From contig JBMNJJ010000009.1 in assembly GCA_050951605.1 (NCBI GenBank), forward strand, positions 310,001-374,000: a stretch of DNA of 64,000 bases. Direction: 5' to 3'. The notes under the pieces were generated by a model. It was not told the origin of the DNA, did no database searches, and was given only the letters and a program-made list of their open reading frames with translations. Origin of the DNA: DUTS01 sp050951605. GTDB lineage: Bacteria; Bacillota; Peptococcia; DRI-13; DTU073. This document shows, in pieces, positions 47,690-57,078 of the stretch (position 1 is the first letter of the stretch; each line of letters opens with the position of its first letter). Position numbers and translations under genes: made by a program.

Positions 47690-47733
47690 TTAATGATATT
47701 TAAGGTTCGTTTTTTGAATCTTAAACTAGTAGT

Positions 47734-47809
47734 GGGGGTGTAGCTCAGCTGGGAGAGCACCTGCCTTGCAAGCAGGGGGTCAGGAGTTCGATTCTCCTCA
47801 TCTCCACCA
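47734..47809 (+). tRNA. tRNA-Ala (TGC)
   Basis: Acceptor GGGGGTG with CATCTCC (two G-T pairs), anticodon loop CTTGCAA (TGC), encoded CCA. Second tRNA of the 16S-23S spacer. Confidence 0.95.
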
Positions 47810-47866
47810 TTATTATCTAGTTAATAACTATTAGCCTTTTGGTTAATAATTATTATATAAGTTAAT

Positions 47867-48048
47867 TGTTCTTTGAAAAGTGCACAGAGAGAAAGAAAAA
47901 ACCGAGGAAATAGGAAATAATATTTTTGTGATGTTCTGCACATCACAAAGAGGATTGTCAAAAGCAAGAAATTGCTTTTGGTGATCTGTAAGAGAAACGG
48001 AAGAAGCAAATGCTTATTACGTTTCGTAAGAGGATTGTTAGAAGCAAG
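47867..48048 (+). other. Pre-23S leader with boxA-like site and tandem hairpins
   Basis: TGTTCTTTGAAAAG at 47867-47880 is boxA-like. The region to about 47912 is complementary to 51090-51135 behind 23S, forming the 23S processing stem. Then come hairpins, including CAAAAGCAA/TTGCTTTTG (47959-47980), and the left half of the GGATTGT hairpin (from 48032). No gene is seen here. Confidence 0.65.
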
Positions 48049-48136
48049 CAGACCAAGGCGCCATGAAGTCCGACGCACGGAGCATACATATGGTATGTGA
48101 GTACGGAGGACGAAATGGGAACGTAGGGCTGCGCCG
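48049..48136 (+). repeat. Palindromic repeat module (copy A) inside the pre-23S hairpin
   Basis: The module lies between the arms GGATTGTTAGAAGCA (from 48032) and GATCACAATCC (to 48150). The same hairpin upstream of 16S (45887-45921) lacks it, so it reads as an insertion. The core GCACGGAG, a CATAC/GTATG palindrome, then TGAGTACG is shared with the inner part of copy C at 51522-51586. Confidence 0.65.
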
Positions 48137-48152
48137 CTGATCACAATCCGTA

Positions 48153-51079
<2,927 letters not shown>

Positions 51080-51134
51080 AATTAAATATTTCCTCCTAGT
51101 TCTTTATTTCTGTGTACTTTTGAAAGAATTTAAT

Positions 51135-51163
51135 TTGACATTAATCTAGATAAAGTGTAAAAT
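51135..51163 (+). promoter_or_regulatory. Internal promoter between 23S and 5S
   Basis: TTGACA at 51135-51140 and TAAAAT at 51158-51163, exact 17-base spacer, just after the 23S processing stem. It would transcribe repeat B and 5S separately. Confidence 0.6.
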
Positions 51164-51200
51164 ATTTTTTGTATTTGTAGTCTAACGATGAAGATATGTA

Positions 51201-51286
51201 GTTAAATTGCTAGGTAAAGCGTTAGATGCGAGTAGAACAACGTAGTAAGTAATACGAAGTAGATAACGTTTTACCTAGCAATTTAA
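51201..51286 (+). repeat. Palindromic repeat, copy B (empty form), directly before 5S
   Basis: The outer arms AAATTGCTAGGTAAA (from 51204) and TTTACCTAGCAATTT (to 51284) are exact reverse complements, and the inside pairs further (CGTTA/TAACG). The centre GTAGAACAACGTAGTAA corresponds to copy C without the 65-base insert. Confidence 0.75.
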
Positions 51287-51406
51287 AGTCTTGGTGACAA
51301 CAGCGAAGGGGTCACACCCGTTCCCATCCCGAACACGGTAGTTAAGCCCTTCAGCGCAGATGGTACTCGACCTTAAGGTCTGGGAGAGTATGTCGTTGCC
51401 AGGACT
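51287..51406 (+). rRNA. rrf: 5S ribosomal RNA
   Basis: 120 bases with paired ends AGTCTTGG/CCAGGACT, CCCATCCCGAACACGG in loop B/C and GTCTGGGAGAGTA near the 3' end. A T-rich tail follows. Confidence 0.95.
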
Positions 51407-51479
51407 TTATTTATTTTTTTATATTTTTATTTAAAATGTTAAGCAAAGCGTTAGAGTAAAAGTATAGGGCATATGTATG

Positions 51480-51626
51480 TAGTTAAAATGCCAGTTAAGG
51501 CGTTAGATGCAAGTAGGACAAGGCGTTCAAGGTGAGGTGCACGGAGTTTACAAATTGTAAATGAGTACGCCGAGACCGCAGGACAACGTAGTAATACGCA
51601 GCAAATCACGCATTACCTGGCATTTT
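51480..51626 (+). repeat. Palindromic repeat, copy C (with nested module), before a 5S fragment
   Basis: The outer arms AAAATGCCA and TGGCATTTT enclose the same GCGTTAGATGC and ACGTAGTAA blocks as copy B. In the middle a 65-base segment (51522-51586) is flanked by AGGACAA on both sides, as for an insertion with a seven-base target duplication. That segment carries the GCACGGAG-palindrome-TGAGTACG core of copy A. A truncated left arm, AAGCAAAGCGTTAGAG, lies at about 51444. Confidence 0.7.
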
Positions 51627-51690
51627 AAGCCCTTCAGCGCAGTTGAGCACTCGACCTTAAGGTCTGGGAGAGTATGTCGTTGCCAGGACT
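51625..51690 (+). pseudogene. 5S rRNA fragment (3' half)
   Basis: These 66 bases repeat the 5S gene from TTAAGCCCTTCAGCGCAG to its end CCAGGACT and even the TTATTTATT tail. One base is inserted and a few differ around CAGTTGAGCACTCG. The 5' half is missing and repeat C takes its place. Confidence 0.9.
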
Positions 51691-51709
51691 TTATTTATTT
51701 TTTATGATG

Positions 51710-51741
51710 AACAACTCTTTTTATAGAGTAGTTGTTTTTTT
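51710..51741 (+). terminator. Terminator of the rRNA operon
   Basis: AACAACTCT pairs with AGAGTAGTTGTT with one bulged T; the stem runs into T7. Confidence 0.75.
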
Positions 51742-51752
51742 ATATTAATAAT

Positions 51753-51767
51753 AGAACCGTCCCTTTG
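51753..51767 (-). repeat. Left GGGACGGTTCT inverted repeat
   Basis: Its reverse complement CAAAGGGACGGTTCT matches 14 of 15 bases of the element at 52257-52271 in opposite orientation; the two flank the ImmA-like gene. Confidence 0.65.
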
Positions 51768-51794
51768 ATATATTTTCCGTCTTTTTTTTGTATT

Positions 51795-52229
51795 TTATTC
51801 TACGTATATTAGGTCGGGCAGTTTCATTCTAAAATCAACCATTGTTTCGGTTACATTGAAGATTTCGGCTAAATCCCACCTTTTGGTTATACCATGTTTT
51901 AACGCGTACAAAAGGTCTTCACGTGGTATTAAATATAAGGCGGCCCATTTTAAGGCCTTAAATTCAGTTTTACTAACTTCCAATCTATCCTGATAGTGAA
52001 AAAATGTTTGAGGAAGAGTATTGGTGGAAGTCGTAAAATGATGTCCGAGTTCTTCAGCTAAAACACAACGAAAATGTGCTCTGGACCTTTGTTTTAATAA
52101 ATAACTTAACCCGATGATAGGCGGCAAACCCAAAATTCTCCAATATACTGCCTCTAAAGGGGGCTTAAAGTCCCACCATTTAATAGCAATACTTTTGCTT
52201 TCGGCTAGTCTCAAGAGTGTTAAAGGCAT
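51795..52229 (-). CDS. ImmA/IrrE-like metallopeptidase
   Basis: 144 residues. VLAEELGHHFTT near residue 62 is the zinc-peptidase helix of ImmA/IrrE proteins; here the first zinc histidine of HExxH is a glutamate, a variant I remember from phage-type members. A helical C-terminal half follows (KWAALYLIPREDLLYAL, LAEIFNVTETMVDFRM). ImmA proteases cleave the partner XRE repressor to release a mobile element. The XRE gene 130 bases upstream on the same strand fits that pairing. ATG 52229 has AAGGAGGT seven bases upstream; the codons before it belong to no good start. Confidence 0.75.
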   Translation of the reverse strand: MPLTLLRLAESKSIAIKWWDFKPPLEAVYWRILGLPPIIGLSYLLKQRSRAHFRCVLAEELGHHFTTSTNTLPQTFFHYQDRLEVSKTEFKALKWAALYLIPREDLLYALKHGITKRWDLAEIFNVTETMVDFRMKLPDLIYVE

Positions 52230-52256
52230 GTATCGCACCTCCTTAAAGGGGAAAGA

Positions 52257-52271
52257 CAAGGGGACGGTTCT
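52257..52271 (+). repeat. Right GGGACGGTTCT inverted repeat
   Basis: CAAGGGGACGGTTCT, the inverted partner of 51753-51767, just upstream of the ImmA-like gene's start. Confidence 0.65.
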
Positions 52272-52288
52272 TTTGCCTAAAAAGTGGT

Positions 52289-52313
52289 AGACAAGAGAAC
52301 CAATCTCTTGTCT
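52289..52313. terminator. Small hairpin upstream of the ImmA-like gene
   Basis: AGACAAGAG pairs with CTCTTGTCT around AACCAAT. It lies between the two lower-strand genes and could slow transcription between them. Confidence 0.45.
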
Positions 52314-52319
52314 TAATAT

Positions 52320-52363
52320 AATAAGAACCTGCTGTCGATAGCTATCGACAGCAGGTTCTTATT
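52320..52363. repeat. Perfect 44-base palindrome at the end of the XRE gene
   Basis: The two 22-base arms are exact reverse complements without a loop (centre TAGCTA at 52339-52344). Its right end overlaps the stop codon of the lower-strand XRE gene. It may act as that gene's terminator or as a recombination or protein-binding site. Confidence 0.75.
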
Positions 52364-52748
52364 TTTTGCCGTATTTTTTTAGGATATAGTCTTTAAACTC
52401 TTCAAGACTGCGGCGGGACCCTTCGGGTAATTCCTGGGTAGGGTCATCACTGCGGTGGGCAGCTAAGGCTTCTTGGTTTTTATTCTTATTGTTGTTATCT
52501 ATGGGAGGAGAATCATCAAGCTGTGGTATTTTAGTTAAGGTTATACGCCCTAGAAGCCAGTCCACGGAAACATCAAAAACTTCGGCAATATGAGTTAACA
52601 TTTCAGGGTCAGGTAAACGTCGTGCTTGTTCCCACATGCCTACTGCAGCGTCGGTAACATTTAGAAGTGCACCTAATTCTTTTTGAGTATACCCCTTATT
52701 TTTTCGTAAGATACGTAGCCTTTTGGCAAAAATTTCTCTAGGCTCCAT
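52359..52748 (-). CDS. XRE-family repressor (CI-like)
   Basis: 129 residues. Residues 8-65 are a Cro/CI-type helix-turn-helix: LRILRKNKGYTQKELGALL, TDAAVGMWEQARRLPDPEML, IAEVFDVSVDWLLG. The C-terminal 60 residues are polar and lack a LexA-type protease domain, so ImmA-type cleavage is the more likely way to inactivate it. It is divergent from the next XRE gene, over a shared operator region. Start ATG 52748 follows GAGGTGA. Confidence 0.87.
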   Translation of the reverse strand: MEPREIFAKRLRILRKNKGYTQKELGALLNVTDAAVGMWEQARRLPDPEMLTHIAEVFDVSVDWLLGRITLTKIPQLDDSPPIDNNNKNKNQEALAAHRSDDPTQELPEGSRRSLEEFKDYILKKYGKK

Positions 52749-52765
52749 TTAGATCACCTCGTGTA

Positions 52766-52851
52766 ATTATACCACATGTTGTTGTATTTTATCCTAATCA
52801 AACAAAATGTTGTCATATTTTGTTGACTAAACAGAATGTTGTGTTTATAAT
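52766..52851. promoter_or_regulatory. Divergent promoters with operator-like repeats
   Basis: Upper strand: TTGACT at 52823-52828 and TATAAT at 52846-52851, 17-base spacer. Lower strand: an extended -10, TGGTATAAT, at 52774-52766 with no good -35. Two AACANNNTGTT half-palindromes lie at 52801-52811 and 52830-52840, the second between the -35 and -10 of the upper promoter, and a third TGTTGT lies at about 52777. This is a CI/Cro-style switch region. Confidence 0.65.
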
Positions 52852-52901
52852 AAAACAAGGAGCACAACACGGTGTTTAGTTAAAGCAGGAGGTAAAAGCA
52901 T

Positions 52902-53168
52902 ATGCGCAGACATCGATTGGTCAAAGAGCGTAAAAGTCGTAACTGGACGCAGGCAGATGTTGCCAAGAAATTAAAGATTACGACAAGTTTTTATGGCATG
53001 CTTGAACAGGGCAGTAGGAATCCGAGACTTCCTTTAGCTTTTAGCCTCGAAAGATTGTTTGGGACCCCGGTGGCAGATTTATTTCCTGACTTATTTTATG
53101 CCCAAAAACCAAACATAGTGTTGGGGCACCAAGAACAAACATCTATCTCTGAAGCTGTGAACCAATAA
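52902..53168 (+). CDS. Short XRE-family regulator (Cro-like)
   Basis: 88 residues: helix-turn-helix LVKERKSRNWTQADVAKKL, TSFYGMLEQGSRNPRLPLAF, LERLFGTPVADLFPDLF, then a short tail. It is transcribed from the promoter with the operator between its boxes and is divergent from the CI-like gene, the classical Cro position. Start ATG 52902 follows AGGAGG. Confidence 0.85.
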   Translation: MRRHRLVKERKSRNWTQADVAKKLKITTSFYGMLEQGSRNPRLPLAFSLERLFGTPVADLFPDLFYAQKPNIVLGHQEQTSISEAVNQ

Positions 53169-53181
53169 GGGAAGGGAGATG

Positions 53182-53512
53182 ATGTAATATCGAAAATATT
53201 TCTATTCGCTTAAAAAAACTGCGTGATAAAAATTATCTTTCCCAAAAGGAATTTGGTGAAATTATAGGTTTTTCGCAAGGTAATGTTGCTGATTGGGAGA
53301 GGGGGCGTTCTCTGCCCAGTACCAAAGCAATTATTGCGATTGTGAATCAATTTAATATTTCTGCTGATTGGCTACTCTTAGGAAAAGATAATTCTTCTCC
53401 GTTCCCTTTATTAAAAAAAATGAACTCCAAAGAAATAGCTTTATTAAATATTTATAGTGAATTCTTACTTTTTCAACGTTCCTTTAGACAACACGGAAAG
53501 GAGGGGGCATAG
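53182..53512 (+). pseudogene. Third XRE-family gene with disrupted start
   Basis: From 53189 on, one frame encodes 107 residues of good XRE sequence: LKKLRDKNYLSQKEFGEIIG, FSQGNVADWERGRSLPSTKA, FNISADWLLLGK, then a helical tail. But the ATG at the right distance from the GGGAG site (53182) is followed by an extra T, so it reads ATG-TAA. No ATG, GTG or TTG is available in the correct frame before the DNA-binding domain; only ATC, ATT or CTG. A one-base insertion after the start codon explains this most simply. Confidence 0.7.
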
Positions 53513-53601
53513 TGGAGAAAGCTTACAACCTTTGTGGTGTTGGTGAAAAAAGGAGTGCCAAAAAGAGCGTAAAAAGAAGAGGGGGTTATGCAATTGAGTA
53601 A
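53512..53601 (+). CDS. Possible small basic protein
   Basis: A 29-codon frame from GTG 53512, six bases after AAAGGAGGGGG, overlaps the stop of the XRE frame and the start of the RCC1 gene. The product is basic (KRSAKKSVKRR). It may be only a translational link; nothing else supports it. Confidence 0.25.
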   Translation: MEKAYNLCGVGEKRSAKKSVKRRGGYAIE

Positions 53602-54304
53602 AGAGATGACGAGGTTCGGAAAATGGGCATCTTTATGTTTACTATTTATTTTTACTTGTGTGTTAATACCGTTAACGGCAGAGGCCGTGACATTTTCACA
53701 AGCACAGGAGGCGGGAAAAAGGCTGTCTGCCGGCTTGAATCATTCGCTAGCTATAAAAATTGATGATACCGTTATAGCCTGGGGTGACAATACTTATGGT
53801 CAATTAAATATTCCGGAAGGTTTAAGTAATGTTAAGATAATTTCCGCCGGCTATTATCACAACCTAGCTTTAAAAGCCGACGGTTCTGTGGTGGCGTGGG
53901 GACGTGATAATTATGGACAAAGCACGGTTCCTGTAGAAGCTCAAAGTGAGGTTATTGCCATTGCTGCAGGTGGTTATCATTCTTTAGCTTTAAAGACTGA
54001 TGGAACTGTTGTAGCGTGGGGAAATGATGAAAATGGACAATGTACTGTTTCGGCAGAAGCCCAAAGTGGGGTTATTGCCATTGCTGCAGGTGGTACTCAC
54101 TCTTTAGCTTTAAAAGAAGATGGAACTGTTGTGGCGTGGGGAAATAATGACCGCAAACAGTGTAATGTTCCTACAGGTTTAACTGATGTTATTGCTATCT
54201 CTGCCGGTAATGCTCATTCTTTAGCTTTAAAGGCTGATGGCACAGTGGAGGCTTGGGGAGCAAATACCATGTGGCAATGTGAAGTTCCGGCAGGGCTTAC
54301 GTAA
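53588..54304 (+). CDS. Open piece 1: signal peptide and RCC1-type repeats
   Basis: 238 residues. A signal peptide (WASLCLLFIFTCVLIPLTA) ends near AEA, followed by five RCC1-like repeats of about 36 residues with the pattern ISAG-HSLALK-DGTVVAWG-N-GQ. Such repeats fold as beta-propeller blades and occur in secreted bacterial proteins. The frame stops at 54304; with one base removed near 54302 it continues as NVVAISAGYD, the next repeat. So the propeller is truncated. Start ATG 53588 follows GAGGGGG. Confidence 0.75.
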   Translation: MQLSKEMTRFGKWASLCLLFIFTCVLIPLTAEAVTFSQAQEAGKRLSAGLNHSLAIKIDDTVIAWGDNTYGQLNIPEGLSNVKIISAGYYHNLALKADGSVVAWGRDNYGQSTVPVEAQSEVIAIAAGGYHSLALKTDGTVVAWGNDENGQCTVSAEAQSGVIAIAAGGTHSLALKEDGTVVAWGNNDRKQCNVPTGLTDVIAISAGNAHSLALKADGTVEAWGANTMWQCEVPAGLT

Positions 54305-55333
54305 CGTCGTAGCTATCTCTGCAGGTTATGACTTTTCTGATGGCCTTATCTTCTAGCTACTACTGGTGCTAGTGAACTTGGGGAAATATAACAGAAGTTT
54401 CAAATCTTGGTATTGCGGCTATCTGCTGCCGGGAGGTTCTCATGCTCTTGCTGTAAGAAATATTACTGCTAATATCGTCTTAAAGCTTGGGGGAATAACG
54501 ACTCCGGTCAATGTACTGTTCCGGCAGGCGCTAAAATTGATTGGTAGGTTTGGCTGAGTATTACTGTAAGTGAGGGAGAATTATCTCCTGCTTTTGATCC
54601 TTATAAGTTAAAAACCTATTATGTATCTGTAAATAGTACCGTTGTCTGAGCTATTGATGTTACAGGTCCTGTAGAAAATGCTAACCAACAACTTCAAGTT
54701 GAGTACAATCAGGTGGTTCCAGTAAATGGTCACGTAAGTGGTACTCCTGTACAAATACCCTTAAATGTTGGCGATAATCACATTCTTATCAGGGTATATC
54801 TTCCCGACTATAGGTGGAGGTATCTATCGTCGAATATGACAGTAAGTAGTATATCGAGCTGTCGCCGATGTTGATTTAAAGACCCTAAAAACAAGTGTAG
54901 GTCACCATGACCTACGGCGTTTGTTTCTAGCAAATACTGAATATACAGTTAATGTCGATGAAGATGTGGAGCTAACATGGACTATTACCGCTATACCTAA
55001 TAATCCTGATGCTACCGTTACTATCGGTGAAAATGCTTCTGGAAGTAGGGACACAAACGGCAACCGTTCCTCTTACTTTTGGTGAAAATCCTGTAGATAT
55101 TATCGTAGAAAAAGATGGAGAAGAGTAAAACATATTCTTTGACATATTATTAAAGCCGGCTTTTTAGAGAATCTTACTGTAAGCGAGGGACAGCTATCTT
55201 CGGCTTTTGACCCGGAAACATTTAATTATACGGTTGATGTAAATAGTACTATGAATTCTCTGGAGCTCACCCCTACTTTACGAGAGATTCTGCACATGAA
55301 TTATTAATTGATGGGCAACCACATGAAAATGGT
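54305..55333 (+). pseudogene. Heavily decayed segment between open pieces
   Basis: Fragments of RCC1 repeats (EVSNLGIAAI, GSHALAV, GQCTVPAGAK) and then cadherin-like repeats (ITVSEGELSPAFDP, LENLTVSEGQLSSAFDP) can be read, but in all three frames in turn. At least ten indels or stops are needed, including an in-frame TGA at 54647-54649. No intact gene lies here. Confidence 0.75.
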
Positions 55334-56917
55334 ATGGTTAAAGAAATAATTTTGCCGGAAGGGAATCATCATACCATTCAGTTAAAGGTGAAATTACCTT
55401 CCACAGAAATTACCCGTACATATACTATAAATATAAATCGAGTTACCAAAGATGACTTTATAGGTTCCGGTACGATCGAAGACCCTTATCTTATTTACAA
55501 TCTTCTTGCTTTACAAGAAATAGCTTATGACTCTACTCTTCTTGATAAACACTTTCAATTAGCTTGTGATATTGACGCTACTAATACGGTTAACTGGAAT
55601 AATGGAGTAGGTTTTATACCTATTGGTAGTCCTACAAAAAAATTTACCGGTTATTTTGATGGGGCAGGACACACCATTAGCGGTTTATCTATTAATCAAC
55701 CGGAAAGGGATAATGTTGGTCTTTTTGGCTATACAGAAGGCGGGGAAATTAAAAACCTCGGTCTGGTAGATTGTGCGATCAGCGGAGGCAACAATGTAGG
55801 CTCTTTAGTGGGGCATAATCAAAATACCTATTTAGAAAATTGCTTTAGTACAGGAGCAATTAGTGGTGCTTCAGTTGTGGGTGGTTTAGTCGGATATGGT
55901 TCCGGAGCTTATGCGGGCGGAAGATATTATCTTGATAATTGTTACTCTCGTGCTTCTGTCCAGGGAGAGCTTGTTACCGGTGGCTTAATCGGGGAATTGG
56001 GCAGTGGCTGGTTAAAAAATTGTTATGCTTCTGGTTCTGTGCAAGGTATAGAAAACACAGGTGGTATGGTGGGTTCTTTAGCTACAGCTAATTGTCAACA
56101 AACAAACTGCTATTGGGATATAGAGGCTAGTGGACAAGCAACTTCAGCTCTGGGTATGGGTAAAACTACGGCTCAAATGCAGGAAGAAGTAACCTATAAT
56201 AACTGGGACTTTGATACCACGTGGGTAATTGATATTGAAACAAATGAAGGCTATCCCTATTTGCGAGTATTTAAAGATGCTTTTTTAAGTCCGGTTGTGG
56301 ATAGTTCTCTAATTCTTTGGTTAGATGGAAGATATGGTTCAAACGATGCTAGGACATCTATTTGGAAAGACCTTTCCGGGAAAGGTAACAATGGGGAGTT
56401 GCAAAACATTGATTTTACCGAAAACAGTGGTTGGACTGGGGATTACCTGTGTTTGGATGGAGTAGATGATTGGATAAATCTACCTGAAATAAATTACGAT
56501 CAAGACTTTACAATTAATACGCTCTTCAGTTTTAATAATTATGCTGATTGGTCTGACCTTGTTACAGATGACTTTTTTCGGATATATTATAGAGGAGATA
56601 GCACAGGTAGATTACGTATTTTATTACGCATGAAGGATCGTACGAGTGGTACTCATAGTTCATGGTGGGGTTGGACTGGAATTTCTAGTTATGTTCCTTT
56701 GGAAACGATAGTAAATCTTACCTATATAAAGGAAGGAAATTTTGTATCTGTTTATCGAGATGGAGTTCTTGTAGGAAGAGTAGATGCAGTTTCCGGACTG
56801 AATAATGGTAATGATTATATATTAAGTCCGGAGATTAAATCATTATTAAGAATTTATGGTAATAGGATGGGGAGTAATTTATATAACTTTAGTGTTTATG
56901 ACCGTGCTCTCTACTGA
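55334..56917 (+). CDS. Open piece 2: cadherin-like end, GLUG repeats and LamG domain
   Basis: 527 residues, open but without its own signal peptide. It begins inside a cadherin-like repeat (TRTYTININRV). GLUG repeats follow at about 100-260 (DNVGLFGYTEGGEIKNLGL, VGSLVGHNQNTYLENCFSTG, VGGLVGYG, TGGLIGELGSGWLKNCYASG). From about 315 a LamG/concanavalin-like domain starts SLILWLDGRYGSNDARTS. It stops at RALY; one base less near 56915 restores DAEVAQNYQAE, matching the second LamG copy at 60 kb. The first ATG is internal to the old gene and has no ribosome binding site worth naming. Confidence 0.6.
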   Translation: MVKEIILPEGNHHTIQLKVKLPSTEITRTYTININRVTKDDFIGSGTIEDPYLIYNLLALQEIAYDSTLLDKHFQLACDIDATNTVNWNNGVGFIPIGSPTKKFTGYFDGAGHTISGLSINQPERDNVGLFGYTEGGEIKNLGLVDCAISGGNNVGSLVGHNQNTYLENCFSTGAISGASVVGGLVGYGSGAYAGGRYYLDNCYSRASVQGELVTGGLIGELGSGWLKNCYASGSVQGIENTGGMVGSLATANCQQTNCYWDIEASGQATSALGMGKTTAQMQEEVTYNNWDFDTTWVIDIETNEGYPYLRVFKDAFLSPVVDSSLILWLDGRYGSNDARTSIWKDLSGKGNNGELQNIDFTENSGWTGDYLCLDGVDDWINLPEINYDQDFTINTLFSFNNYADWSDLVTDDFFRIYYRGDSTGRLRILLRMKDRTSGTHSSWWGWTGISSYVPLETIVNLTYIKEGNFVSVYRDGVLVGRVDAVSGLNNGNDYILSPEIKSLLRIYGNRMGSNLYNFSVYDRALY

Positions 56918-57078
56918 TGCTGAAGTAGCCCAAAACTACCAAGCGGAATTACCGCGTATAAAAGCAATGACTGCCGCCAACTTAGCCGAATTAACTGTTA
57001 CTCCCGGAGCGTTAAGCCCTGCTTTTAAAGCTGCGAATCTTAACTATACCGTAATCCTGGAAGATCGTACCGTAAACA

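Noticed and set aside
51700..53600. Complete prophage or insertion sequence
   Set aside because: No integrase, transposase, capsid or lysis gene is present; only regulators and a protease-like gene.
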